A stretch of DNA of 64,000 nucleotides, taken from Streptacidiphilus jeojiense (GTDB lineage Bacteria; Actinomycetota; Actinomycetes; Streptomycetales; Streptomycetaceae). The stretch spans positions 1 to 64,000 of the forward strand of contig NZ_JOEH01000004.1 in assembly GCF_000719095.1 (NCBI RefSeq), given 5' to 3'. Under the pieces are notes generated by a model. The model was not told the DNA's origin. It did no database searches and saw nothing but the letters and a program-made list of their open reading frames with translations. This document shows, piece by piece, positions 8,796-18,051 of the stretch. How positions within the stretch are numbered: the first letter of the stretch is position 1; every line of letters starts with the position of its first letter. Position numbers and translations under genes: made by a program.

Positions 8796-9021
8796 CGAAG
8801 ACGTGCACTGAGCACCCCCCGGGTTCGCCCACCCAGTGGTCCTCCTCCGCTCCGAGCGGCGGCCAGGACCGGAGGGCACCGGGACAGCAACGGTGACCAC
8901 GCCCCTGTCGCGTGGACCGACTGTCCGCACCACCTCATGACACCCGCCAGGCCGAGCGCGCTCCCGCGCGTTCCTCCGGCCTGCCAGGTGCTTCGCCCCG
9001 GGGCCTGTCGAAAGGGATTTG

Positions 9022-9299
9022 ATGAACTTCCGCACCCCCGCCAACGCTGCCCGCAACACCGCCGGTACCGGCCGTCGCCGCAACCGGATAGCACCGGTAA
9101 CTGGAGCATCAACACCGGCAACGGCTACTACGGTGGCCTGCAGTTCTCCGCCTCCACCTGGGCCGCCTACGGTGGCACCCAGTACGCCGCCACCGCCGAC
9201 CAGGCCACCAAGGCCCAGCAGATCTCCGTGGCCGAGCAGGTCCTGGCCTCCCAGGGCCCCGGCGCCTGGCCGGTCTGCGGCCCGGCCGCCGGTCTCTGA
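9022..9299 (+). pseudogene. Broken secreted Rpf/transglycosylase-like protein (internal deletion plus frameshift)
   Basis: The ATG at 9022 has a good ribosome site (AAAGGG) and begins [12 protein letters not shown], as in small Streptomyces secreted transglycosylase-like (Rpf-family) proteins. After about 22 residues the reading frame is wrong. The conserved domain resumes in another frame at about 9088 with [23 protein letters not shown] and runs to [10 protein letters not shown] and the stop at 9297. What is missing lies between: the whole signal peptide and the segment W-D-x-V-A-x-C-E that carries the catalytic glutamate and first cysteine. The product cannot be an exported active enzyme. 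The cause may be a real deletion (CCGG occurs at both edges) or an assembly collapse; resequencing would tell. Confidence 0.8.
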
Positions 9300-9341
9300 C
9301 CGACGCCCGGTCCCTGACCGCGCGCACCGCGCACTGAGCAC

Positions 9342-9385
9342 CGCCCGAGCGGCGCATCCCGAAACCGGGGTGCGCCGCTCGGGCG
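9342..9385 (+). terminator. Strong intrinsic hairpin after the Rpf-like locus
   Basis: CGCCCGAGCGGCGCA is repeated in exact inverted form (15-bp stem) around a 14-base loop, 43 bp after the stop. There is no U-tract, as is usual in high-GC actinomycetes. Confidence 0.85.
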
Positions 9386-9443
9386 TGTCCGCTGGCAGGA
9401 TGTACAGGCAGGAGCGGCGGGTGCGACACGGGGGAGGCACCGG

Positions 9444-11630
9444 GTGGGACAGGGCCGTGATCGCAGGGAGCTGTACCGGCTGGGGGAACGGCTGCACCGG
9501 TCCGCCACCGAGGTGGTGGACGAGTACCGGGCCGCCGTCGAGCGGGTCCGCACGCTGGCCGAGGAGCTTCGGGACCGGGAGACCCAGGCGTCGCTGGACG
9601 AGGTGCCGGTCGACCGGCTGAGCGACGTCACCGACGGCCGGCTCCGGGTCACCGCCCTGGAGGCGGCCGGGTTCCGGACGGTGGGTCAGGTGCACCGGGC
9701 CGAGGCCTACGAACTGCTCCGGGCCCCCGGCATCGGCCGGCAGAGCGCGGACCAGGCCAAGGTCGCCGCCGCGCAGCTGGCCAGGGCCGCCCGGGAGGCC
9801 ACCGCGGTGCGCATCGACCCGGACCGCCGTGACCCGGCCGGGACCGGGCTGGTCACCGAGCTGTTCCCGTTCGTCCAGGCCGGCCCGGGGCTGCTCGGTG
9901 CCCAGCGCTCCGCGGAGCAGGCCTCGGCCCGGCTGGCCGTCGCCCTGGCCGACGGCGCCCCGGCCCGGTCCGCGCTGCGCCTGCGGCTGCTCGGACGGGC
10001 CCGCCGGGAGGCCGCGCTGGCGGCGGTGGCCGCCGTGGCCGAGGTGCTGACCGGGGCCGAACAGGGCCGTGCCGACGAGGTGTTCGCCCAGGCCGCGGTG
10101 GACCTGCTGCGCCGGCCGTCCTCACCGGACCAGGCCTGGCTGGAGTTCGAGACCCGGGCGGCCGAGTTCTACACCGTCCTGGGGCAGCTCGCGGAGGAGG
10201 CCCTGCGGAGGGTGCCGGCCGAGTCGTCCGAGGGCCACCTGCCGGACCGACTGGCCCGGGCGGTACGCGGGCTGGAGCTGGACGAGTCGCTGCTCCGGGT
10301 CTCCCTGCGCGGCTACCAGGTGTTCGGCGCCCGCTACGCCCTGGTGCAGCGGCGCACGATCCTGGGCGACGAGATGGGCCTGGGCAAGACGATCCAGGCG
10401 ATCGCCGCGATGGCGCACCTCGCGGCCGGCGGCGAACGGCACTTCCTGGTGGTCTGCCCGGCGAGCGTGCTGGTCAACTGGCTGCGGGAGATCGAGTCAC
10501 GGTCCCGGCTGACGGCCCACCGGGTGCACGGGACCCATCGCGGAACGGCGCTGCTGGAGTGGCGGCACGAGGGCGGGGTGGCCGTCACCACCTTCGAGGG
10601 ACTGCGCTACCTGGACGGACTGCCGGCCGGGGCGGCTCCGGCGACGGCGATGGTGGTGGTGGACGAGGCCCACTACGTCAAGAACCCGCAGACCCTGCGC
10701 GCCCGGAAGGTGCGCGCCCTCACCGACGGGTGCGAACGGGTGCTGTTCCTCACTGGGACGGTGATGGAGAACCGGGTCGAGGAGTTCCGCGCGCTGCTGT
10801 CCTACCTGCAGCCCGGACTCCTGCCTCCCTACCGGCCGTGGGAGCCGCCGCTGGGCGCGGAGGCGTTCCGGCACGCCGTGGCCCCGGCCTATCTGCGCCG
10901 CAACCAGAGCGATGTGCTCAGCGAACTGCCGCTGCTGGTGCACAGCGACGAGTGGCAGGAGTTCAGCGCGGCCGACGAGGACGCCTACCGGCAGGCGGTC
11001 GCCGCCGCGAACTTCCCGGCGATGCGGCGGGCGGCCTACGCGGTGCCCGAGCAGTCGGCGAAGCTGCGGCGGCTGGGCGAGATCGTGGCGGAGGCCGTGG
11101 CAGCGGGCGAGAAGGTGCTGGTGTTCTCCTACTTCCGCGATGTTCTGACGGCAGCTCAGAAGATGTTCGGGGAGCGGGTTCCGGTGCTGCTGGGTCCGCT
11201 GTCGGGCCGCACCGAGCCGGGGGAGCGGCAGCAGGTCGTCGACCGGTTCGGCGCCGCGCCCGGCCCCGCGGTGTTGCTGGCGCAGATCCAGGTCGGCGGG
11301 ATCGGGCTGAACCTGCAGGCCGCGAGCGTGGTGGTGCTCTGCGAGCCGCAGGTCAAACCCGCCCTGGAGCAGCAGGCCGTGGCCCGCGCCCACCGGATGG
11401 GCCAGACCCGGCGGGTGCGGGTGCACCGGCTGCTCACCCCCGACAGCGTCGACCAGCGGCTGCTGCGGCTGCTGGCCCGCAAGCAGGACCTGTTCGACGC
11501 CTACGCCCGCCGCAGCGACGCCGCGGAGGCCTCGCCGGAGGCGCTGGACATCTCCGAACCGTCGCTGGCGCGGCAGATCATCGAGGCGGAGCAGCAGCGG
11601 CTGGCGGAGCAGGCGCCATCCGGTCGCTGA
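9444..11630 (+). CDS. SNF2-family DNA-dependent ATPase/helicase
   Basis: 728 residues. The N-terminal third is helical and contains a helix-hairpin-helix-like DNA-binding segment (LEAAGFRTVGQVHRA...LRAPGIGRQSADQAK, about 70-105). The SNF2 core follows: motif I GDEMGLGKT near residue 308, DEAH box VVDEAHYVKN, motif III LTGTVMEN, then the helicase C lobe with GGIGLNLQAA and motif VI QAVARAHRMGQTR. GTG start with GGGGGAGG six bases upstream. It is shorter than RapA and lacks SWIM zinc motifs. It probably remodels protein-DNA complexes or repairs DNA. A role in defence is possible, as many defence islands carry SNF2 proteins, but no partner gene adjoins it. The downstream gene is convergent. Confidence 0.92.
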   Translation: MGQGRDRRELYRLGERLHRSATEVVDEYRAAVERVRTLAEELRDRETQASLDEVPVDRLSDVTDGRLRVTALEAAGFRTVGQVHRAEAYELLRAPGIGRQSADQAKVAAAQLARAAREATAVRIDPDRRDPAGTGLVTELFPFVQAGPGLLGAQRSAEQASARLAVALADGAPARSALRLRLLGRARREAALAAVAAVAEVLTGAEQGRADEVFAQAAVDLLRRPSSPDQAWLEFETRAAEFYTVLGQLAEEALRRVPAESSEGHLPDRLARAVRGLELDESLLRVSLRGYQVFGARYALVQRRTILGDEMGLGKTIQAIAAMAHLAAGGERHFLVVCPASVLVNWLREIESRSRLTAHRVHGTHRGTALLEWRHEGGVAVTTFEGLRYLDGLPAGAAPATAMVVVDEAHYVKNPQTLRARKVRALTDGCERVLFLTGTVMENRVEEFRALLSYLQPGLLPPYRPWEPPLGAEAFRHAVAPAYLRRNQSDVLSELPLLVHSDEWQEFSAADEDAYRQAVAAANFPAMRRAAYAVPEQSAKLRRLGEIVAEAVAAGEKVLVFSYFRDVLTAAQKMFGERVPVLLGPLSGRTEPGERQQVVDRFGAAPGPAVLLAQIQVGGIGLNLQAASVVVLCEPQVKPALEQQAVARAHRMGQTRRVRVHRLLTPDSVDQRLLRLLARKQDLFDAYARRSDAAEASPEALDISEPSLARQIIEAEQQRLAEQAPSGR

Positions 11631-11670
11631 GGGGTGGTGGCACCGCGGGGCTGAGGAGGCGGACGGGGGA

Positions 11671-12417
11671 TCAGCGCTGCGGGCGGTGTCCGGTGAGGTC
11701 CTGCCAGCGGTCCAGGGCCTGGTCGAGCTCGGCGCGGGCGGCGGAGAGGCGGCCCTCCTTGCGGTGACGTTCCTTCACCTGCTCCAGCCGCTCCCGGGCG
11801 GCCTCCTGGGCGGCCGTGTCCGCGACCGCACGGCTGCGGTCAGCCTCGGCCTCGGCGATCTGCTGCTCGCGTTCCACGCAGGCCCTGTTCTCGTCGGCGA
11901 CCGCGTTGGTGATCCGCCGGGAGAAGCCGCGGACGTCCTCCTCCTCGAACTGGTCGCCGGGGAAGGACGCGGACCTCTCGTGACCGTCGGGCAGGGTGAC
12001 ATGGATGTAGCAGGTGTTCCGCCGCCCGAGCTCGAAGCGGACCCGGAGGCCGTCCAGCGGTACCTCGGCCTTGGAGACCCGGAGCTTCCGCTGAAAGAGC
12101 GTCATCGTGCCCATGGTCTCCCGCAGTTGTCCCGGTCCGGGATCCCGCAGCTGCTTGAGCCGGCGGTCGGCGCCGGTGATCTGCCGGTTCTGCCGCCGCT
12201 CGGCCTCGCGCAGCTGCCCCTCGGCGGCGGACTGCTCCTGGCCGTGCTCGCGCCTGATCGTGCGCACGGTCAGCCGTGCGGACGACAGCTCCTTGCGGTC
12301 CGGTGCGTACATCGCCCCGAAGGCGTAGGCCCATCCGCCGGGATAGCGGTGCAGCTGCCACCCCACGGCGGCGGCGCAGCACACCAGGACGACCAGTGTC
12401 CAGCCCAAGGCTTCCAA
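11671..12417 (-). CDS. Membrane-anchored coiled-coil protein, unknown function
   Basis: 248 residues, not recognised. One N-terminal membrane segment (residues 2-22, LGWTLVVLVCCAAAVGWQL) is followed by a Gln/Glu/Arg-rich coiled coil (about 45-95). A small globular beta part comes next (about 100-155: LRVRFELGRRNTCYIHVTLPDGHERSASFPGDQFEEEDV), then a second long coiled coil to the end. The TTG start was chosen because AGGGGG lies six bases before it and the membrane segment starts there. It is convergent with the SNF2 gene (40 bp) and divergent from proS. The middle part looks like a PH-like or lipid-facing fold, but that is a guess. Confidence 0.75.
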   Translation of the reverse strand: MEALGWTLVVLVCCAAAVGWQLHRYPGGWAYAFGAMYAPDRKELSSARLTVRTIRREHGQEQSAAEGQLREAERRQNRQITGADRRLKQLRDPGPGQLRETMGTMTLFQRKLRVSKAEVPLDGLRVRFELGRRNTCYIHVTLPDGHERSASFPGDQFEEEDVRGFSRRITNAVADENRACVEREQQIAEAEADRSRAVADTAAQEAARERLEQVKERHRKEGRLSAARAELDQALDRWQDLTGHRPQR

Positions 12418-12589
12418 CGCTGCCCCCTGCCCGCCCGGAGTCCCGGGCGACGCGCATCAGTATCGGGGACCACCGGTCGGGATGGATAGGGCCGGACCGG
12501 TGCTCCGGAGGCGGCGAAAACGGGGAGATCGGCGCGGCCGCCCCTCGGTAGACTGCGGCCCCGCCCCCGACTCGAAGGCAGCCCCGCTG

Positions 12590-14323
12590 ATGCGCTGGTC
12601 AGAGCTCTACGTCCCCACCCTGCGCGAGGATCCCGCCGACGCCGACGCGGCCAGCCACCGGCTGCTGCTGCGGGCCGGCTACGTCCGCCAGTTGATGGCG
12701 GGCCACTACTCGCTGCTGCCGCTCGCGGTGCGGGTGCGGGCGAAGATCATGGACATCGTCCGCGAGGAGATGAACCGGGCCGGTGGGCAGGAGTTCGTTC
12801 TGCCGGTGATGCACCCCGCCGAGATCTGGCAGAAGTCCGGGCGCTGGGACGTCATGGGAGAGGAGATGTTCCGGCTCAAGGACCGCAGGGGAGCGGACCT
12901 CGCGCTGGGCATGACCCATGAGGAGATCTTCACCACGCTGGCCACCGAGCTGCGCTCGTACCGCCAGTTGCCGCAGGTCTGGTACCAGTTCCAGACCAAG
13001 TTCCGGGACGAGCCGCGGCCCAAGAGCGGCCTGATCCGGGTGCGCGAGTTCACCATGAAGGACGCCTACAGCTTCGACCTGGACGAGGCCGGGCTCGACG
13101 CCGCCTTCGACCGGCAGCACGCCGCCTACGCGCGGATCTTCGCCAGGATCGGCATCCCGGCGATCCCGGTGCAGGCGTCCAGCGGCAGTATGGGCGGCAG
13201 TTCGTCGGTGGAGTTCATGTGCCCGTCGGACGCGGGCGAGGACCTGATCGTCACCTGTCCGGACTGCGACTACGCGGCCAATGTGGAGAAGGCCGGCTCG
13301 GCCCTGGCCGCGATCGAGGACGCCGCGGGACCGGCGGCCCCGGAGCCCTTCGACACCCCCGGCGTGCGCACCATCGACGACCTCGACCGGGAGTACGGGT
13401 TCAGCGCCCGGCAGCAGGTCAAGACCCTGGTCTACGTCCTGGACGAGCAGCTCACGCTGGTGCTGCTGCGCGGTGACCACGCGCTGGTCGAGCAGAAGCT
13501 GATCGACGCCACCGGGGCGAACCGGATCCGCCCGGCCACCCCCGAGGAGATCGTCGCGGCGCTGGGTGCCAGGCCCGGCAGCCTGGGCGCGGTCGGGGTC
13601 ACCGACCTCCCGGTCATCGCCGACGAGGCCCTGCGCGGACGCCGCTCCATGGCCACCGGCGCCAACACCGACGGGGTGCACCTGCGCGGTGTGGACGTCG
13701 ACCGCGACATCGCCCCCGCGCGCTGGGCCGACCTGCGCGAGGTCACCGCCGGCGAGCCGTGCCCGCAGTGCGGCGCCGCGCTGGGAGTGGTCCGTACGGT
13801 CGAGATCGGCCACATCTTCAAGCTCGGCCGCAAGTACACCGAACCGCTCGGCGTCAGCGTCCTCGCCCCCGGCGGCGAGCGGGTCGCCCCGGTCATGGGC
13901 TGCTACGGCATCGGCATCGAACGCGCCCTGGCCTGCGCGGTCGAGTCGCATCACGACGACCGGGGCATCGTCTGGCCGGTCGCGATCGCGCCCTTCGAGG
14001 TCGCCGTGGTCACCCTGGGCAAGGACGAGGCCGTCGCCCGTGCGGGCGAGGAGCTGTACGCGCGGCTGCGCCGCGAACGTGTGGACGCCGTCCTGGACGA
14101 CCGCGCGGAGCGCCCCGGGGTGAAGTTCAGCGACGTCGAACTGGTCGGCATCCCGTACCGGATCACGGTCGGCGCCCGCGGACTCGCCGCCGGGACGGTC
14201 GAGCTCACCGACCGCGCGACGGGGACGAGCACCGAGGTCGCCCTGGCCGATGTGGTGGGGCGGGTACGGGAGTTGGTGCTGGGGACGGTGGCGGGGACGG
14301 GGGCGGAGACGGGCGCCGAGTAG
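12590..14323 (+). CDS. proS: Prolyl-tRNA synthetase, bacterial type with editing insertion
   Basis: Charges tRNA-Pro. At 577 residues it has the normal length. The N-terminus MRWSELYVPTLREDPADA and class II motif 1 region RAGYVRQLMAGHYSLLPL are typical. Motif 2 is FRDEPRPKSGLIRVREFTMKDAYSFD and motif 3 is GCYGIGIERALA. The YbaK-like editing insertion lies at about 225-380 between motifs 2 and 3 (LVEQKLIDATGANRIRPATPEE). The C-terminal anticodon domain (about 465-570) precedes a short Gly/Thr/Glu tail. ATG 12590 was chosen on homology; the frame is open further upstream without match. It is convergent with the methyltransferase gene, with only 4 bp between stops. Whether the genome has another proS cannot be seen here. 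Confidence 0.95.
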   Translation: MRWSELYVPTLREDPADADAASHRLLLRAGYVRQLMAGHYSLLPLAVRVRAKIMDIVREEMNRAGGQEFVLPVMHPAEIWQKSGRWDVMGEEMFRLKDRRGADLALGMTHEEIFTTLATELRSYRQLPQVWYQFQTKFRDEPRPKSGLIRVREFTMKDAYSFDLDEAGLDAAFDRQHAAYARIFARIGIPAIPVQASSGSMGGSSSVEFMCPSDAGEDLIVTCPDCDYAANVEKAGSALAAIEDAAGPAAPEPFDTPGVRTIDDLDREYGFSARQQVKTLVYVLDEQLTLVLLRGDHALVEQKLIDATGANRIRPATPEEIVAALGARPGSLGAVGVTDLPVIADEALRGRRSMATGANTDGVHLRGVDVDRDIAPARWADLREVTAGEPCPQCGAALGVVRTVEIGHIFKLGRKYTEPLGVSVLAPGGERVAPVMGCYGIGIERALACAVESHHDDRGIVWPVAIAPFEVAVVTLGKDEAVARAGEELYARLRRERVDAVLDDRAERPGVKFSDVELVGIPYRITVGARGLAAGTVELTDRATGTSTEVALADVVGRVRELVLGTVAGTGAETGAE

Positions 14324-14327
14324 GCCG

Positions 14328-15014
<687 letters not shown>

Positions 15015-15049
15015 ACCGGGACGCTACATGACCGCCCGGTGTCGGCACG

Positions 15050-15072
15050 GGGGTGTACCTGGGTCCACCCCC
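15050..15072. promoter_or_regulatory. Candidate response-regulator operator (copy 1)
   Basis: GGGGTGTA-N6-TCCACCCCC, a near-perfect inverted repeat, lies between the divergent methyltransferase gene and the sensor kinase gene. The same 8+9 bases with a different N6 recur at 17169-17191 in front of the ABC transporter. Two identical arms at the two promoters of one regulator-transporter locus suggest the binding site of the response regulator at 16458. Confidence 0.65.
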
Positions 15073-15177
15073 TGATCCGGTGGCCAACGCCCCTGCGGGC
15101 GGCGGGGGCGGGCGGCACACTGGGGTGGCGGCTCCTCCGGGGCGATGTGTCGAGTGGGCGACGAGGGCGAGGGCAGC

Positions 15178-16473
15178 ATGAGCAGGAGCATGGCCGACCG
15201 GGTCGAGGAGTCCCTTCCGTGGTTCCGGGAGCGGCTGGTGGCCCTGGGGCGGTGCCTGGTGCTGCATCTGCTGGTGTATCCGGGGCTGTTGTGCGCCGCG
15301 CTGGCCGGATTCGCCTTCGTCGGGCTGGGGTTCGGGGCCGGTGCGCTGCTGCTGCCGCTGGCGGTGCTGGCGGTGCGGCGGATGGCGGACCAGCGCCGGG
15401 AGTTGGCCACGCGCTGGACCGGGACCGTGGTCGAGGCCCCGTACCCGCGGCGGCCGGTCTTCCCGGCCGGGGCCACCGGGGTCCGGCAGTGGGTGCGCTG
15501 GCTGCGGTCCGATCCGGCCACCCGGCGCGACCTGACCTGGCTGCTGCTGGACCCGGTGGTCGGCGGGCTGCTGGCGCTGCTGCCGGTCGCGCTGGTGCTG
15601 GAGGGCGTCTACGGGTTCGTGGTCTGCGCCAACGTCAGGTGGATGAGCAGCACCGGCTACGGGGACTGGTTCGTGCTGATGCACGCCCACTACGGCCACG
15701 GCGGCGACCTGGCCGCGATCTCCGCGATGGGGGTGGGTCTGGTCCTGCTGGGGCTCTGGAGCGCGCCCAAGGTCCTTCCTGTCTACGGCCGTTGGACCAG
15801 GTCGCTGCTGGCGCCCACGCCCGAGGTGCAACTCGCCTCCCGGGTCCGGCAGTTGACCGAGACGCGGAGCGAGGCGGTGGACGCCCAGGCGGCCGAGCTG
15901 CGCCGGATCGAGCGCGACCTGCACGACGGCGCGCAGGCCCGGCTGGTGGCCATGGGCATGAATCTCAGCGCCGCAGCCCAACTGCTGGAGAAGCACCCGG
16001 CGGAGGCCAAGGAGATGCTGCTGGAGGCCCGCAACGCCTCCGCGCAGGCCCTGAACGAGCTGCGCGACCTGGTCCGCGGCATCCACCCGCCGGTGCTGTC
16101 CGACCGCGGACTGGGCGACGCGGTAAGGGCGTTGGCGCTGGATAGCGCGCTCACCGTCGAGGTCGGGGTGGACCTGCCGGGCCGGTTGGAGGCCCCGGTG
16201 GAGTCCGCCGCCTACTTCACCGCCGCCGAGGCCCTCGCCAACGCCGCCAAGCACTCCGGCGGCCAGCGGGTCTGGATCGACATCCTGCACCGCGACGGAC
16301 GGCTGCTGATGACCATTCAGGACGACGGCGCCGGGGGCGCGGATCCGGCCAAGGGTGGCGGGCTGCGCGGGCTGGAGCGCAGGCTGGCCCCGTTCGACGG
16401 GATACTGGTGCTGAACAGTCCGGTCGGCGGTCCGACCGTCCTCACCGTGGAGCTGCCGTGCGAGTTGTCCTAG
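15178..16473 (+). CDS. Sensor histidine kinase, NarL/LiaS type
   Basis: 431 residues. The N-terminal sensor of the Streptomyces putative-sensor type has four hydrophobic segments (two near 25-70, two near 120-200). The HisKA_3 dimerisation and phospho-acceptor helix follows (ERDLHDGAQARLVAMGMNLSAAAQLL, about 245-270), then the HATPase lobe with the N box (EALANAAKHSG), DDGAGG and GLRGLERRL. ATG 15178 was chosen because GAGGGCGAGGG precedes it; an in-frame ATG at 15145 lacks this. It overlaps the response regulator gene by 16 bp. The ligand is unknown; the linked ABC exporter suggests a cell-envelope or antibiotic signal. Confidence 0.93.
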   Translation: MSRSMADRVEESLPWFRERLVALGRCLVLHLLVYPGLLCAALAGFAFVGLGFGAGALLLPLAVLAVRRMADQRRELATRWTGTVVEAPYPRRPVFPAGATGVRQWVRWLRSDPATRRDLTWLLLDPVVGGLLALLPVALVLEGVYGFVVCANVRWMSSTGYGDWFVLMHAHYGHGGDLAAISAMGVGLVLLGLWSAPKVLPVYGRWTRSLLAPTPEVQLASRVRQLTETRSEAVDAQAAELRRIERDLHDGAQARLVAMGMNLSAAAQLLEKHPAEAKEMLLEARNASAQALNELRDLVRGIHPPVLSDRGLGDAVRALALDSALTVEVGVDLPGRLEAPVESAAYFTAAEALANAAKHSGGQRVWIDILHRDGRLLMTIQDDGAGGADPAKGGGLRGLERRLAPFDGILVLNSPVGGPTVLTVELPCELS

Positions 16474-17102
16474 CCGAGGACCTGTTCCTGCTGCAGAACG
16501 GCCTGGTGCGGATGCTCGAGGCGTACGACTGCGAGATCGTCGCCGCCGTCGACAACGGCCCGGACCTGCTCGCGGCGCTGCTGGAACTGCGGCCGGACGT
16601 GGCCGTGGTCGACGTGCGGATGCCGCCGACCTTCACCGACGAGGGGCTGCAGGCGGCCCTCCAGGCCCGGCGCGAGGCGCCGGGCCTTCCGGTGCTGGTG
16701 CTGTCGCAGTACGTGGAGCAGCTCTACGCGAGGGAGTTGCTGGCCGACGGCACCGGCGCCGTCGGCTATCTGCTGAAGGACCGGGTGTTCGACTCGGACC
16801 AGTTCGTGGACGCGGTCAGAAGGGTCGCCGCCGGCGGCACCGTGATGGACCCGGAGGTCATCGCCAAGCTGCTGGCGCACAACGCCCACACCGAGCCGCT
16901 GGGCGCGCTGACGCCCCGTGAGCGGGAGGTGCTGGCGCTGATGGCCGAGGGTCGCTCCAACGCGGCCATCGCCGAGCGGATGGTGGTGACGGAGCGGGCC
17001 ATCGCCAAGCACACCTCCAACATCTTCCTCAAGCTGGACCTGCAGCCCTCGGACGAGGACAACCGCCGGGTGCTGGCCGTCCTCGCGTACCTCAACACCT
17101 GA
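16458..17102 (+). CDS. LuxR/NarL-family response regulator
   Basis: 214 residues. The receiver domain (1-120) has phospho-acceptor Asp52 in VVDVRMPP and the conserved Lys in YLLKDRV. The C-terminal LuxR helix-turn-helix (about 148-195) reads LTPREREVLALMAEGRSNAAIAERM, then a recognition helix VVTERAIAKHTSNIFLKL. The GTG start lies inside the kinase gene. Its targets are probably its own operon and the ABC transporter 180 bp downstream, because both promoters carry GGGGTGTA-N6-TCCACCCC. Confidence 0.93.
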   Translation: MRVVLAEDLFLLQNGLVRMLEAYDCEIVAAVDNGPDLLAALLELRPDVAVVDVRMPPTFTDEGLQAALQARREAPGLPVLVLSQYVEQLYARELLADGTGAVGYLLKDRVFDSDQFVDAVRRVAAGGTVMDPEVIAKLLAHNAHTEPLGALTPREREVLALMAEGRSNAAIAERMVVTERAIAKHTSNIFLKLDLQPSDEDNRRVLAVLAYLNT

Positions 17103-17139
17103 GCAGAACCCGAGCAAAGCCTGAGCAGAACCCGAGCAA
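17098..17139. repeat. Two-copy direct repeat at the end of the response regulator gene
   Basis: CCTGAGCAGAACCCGAGCAA occurs at 17098-17117 and again at 17120-17139 (period 22). A third partial CCCGAGC follows at 17142. The first copy includes the regulator stop codon, so the duplication is 3'-flanking. Confidence 0.8.
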
Positions 17140-17168
17140 GACCCGAGCGGACACGTACGCCCCCCGCC

Positions 17169-17191
17169 GGGGTGTAGGTAGTTCCACCCCC
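17169..17191 (+). promoter_or_regulatory. Candidate response-regulator operator (copy 2), ABC transporter promoter
   Basis: GGGGTGTA-N6-TCCACCCCC, with the same arms and spacing as at 15050-15072, lies 93 bp before the ABC ATPase start. The N6 differs between the two copies, as expected if only the arms are contacted. Confidence 0.65.
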
Positions 17192-17283
17192 GGTTCCGGT
17201 GTCTACCGCTCCTGTGCCGGGCGCCCCAGGTCAACAGACTGGCAGCAGGATGCCGAATCCGTTGACGAGGGAGCTGGGCAACG

Positions 17284-18051
17284 ATGCTGGACACAGCGCG
17301 GACGCAGGACGCGGTGCGGCTGGAAGCACTGACCAAGCAGTACGGATCCGGGGACGGGGCGGTGGCCGCGCTGCGGGGGATCGACCTGTCGTTCCCGGTG
17401 GGCAGTTTCACCGCGGTGATGGGCCCCTCGGGCTCGGGGAAGTCGACTCTGCTGCAGTGCTCCGCCGGCCTGGACCGGCCCAGCTCGGGCCGGGTGGTGA
17501 TCGGCGGGGTGGACATCACCCGGCTCAACGAGACCGAACTGACCGGCTTCCGAAGGGAGTCGACCGGATTCGTGTTCCAGTCGTTCAATCTGCTGCCCTC
17601 GCTGACGGCTGAGCAGAACGTGGCGCTGCCGCTGCGGCTGGCGGGCCGCCGGCCGGACCGGCGCGCGGTGCTGCGCGCGCTGGCGCAGATGGGCATGGAG
17701 CACAAGGCCGGCAGCCGTCCCAGTGAGCTGTCCGGCGGCCAGCAGCAGCGGGTGGCCATCGCCAGGGCCCTGGTGACCCGTCCCGCGGTGCTCTTCGCGG
17801 ACGAGCCGACCGGGGCGCTGGACCTCAGCACCGGACGGGAGCTGCTGGCGGTGCTGCGGGCCCTGGTGGACGCCGCCGACGGCCCGGACGGGGTCGGCAC
17901 CACCATCGTGATGGTCACCCACGACCCCAGCGTGGCCGCGCACGCGGACCGGGTGCTGTTCCTGGCCGACGGCGCGCTCGCCGGCGAGTTGGTGGCGCCC
18001 TCCCCGGAGGCCGTGGCCGGCCGGATGACGGACCTGGCGGTGGCACGGTGA
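17284..18051 (+). CDS. ABC transporter ATP-binding protein, MacB/LolD type
   Basis: 255 residues. Walker A GPSGSGKST (about 49-57), Q-loop FQSFNLLPSLTAEQNV, signature LSGGQQQRVAIARAL, Walker B VLFADEPTGALD, and H-loop VMVTHD. The extra length after the Q-loop and the family signature place it with ATPases that power FtsX-like permeases. Its stop overlaps the permease start by 4 bp (GTGA). It is probably controlled by the adjacent two-component system. Confidence 0.95.
   Translation: MLDTARTQDAVRLEALTKQYGSGDGAVAALRGIDLSFPVGSFTAVMGPSGSGKSTLLQCSAGLDRPSSGRVVIGGVDITRLNETELTGFRRESTGFVFQSFNLLPSLTAEQNVALPLRLAGRRPDRRAVLRALAQMGMEHKAGSRPSELSGGQQQRVAIARALVTRPAVLFADEPTGALDLSTGRELLAVLRALVDAADGPDGVGTTIVMVTHDPSVAAHADRVLFLADGALAGELVAPSPEAVAGRMTDLAVAR

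Noticed and set aside
8796..9021. c-di-AMP (ydaO) riboswitch in the Rpf-like leader
   Set aside because: Expected by analogy, but the conserved core could not be recognised by eye; left as an untested possibility.
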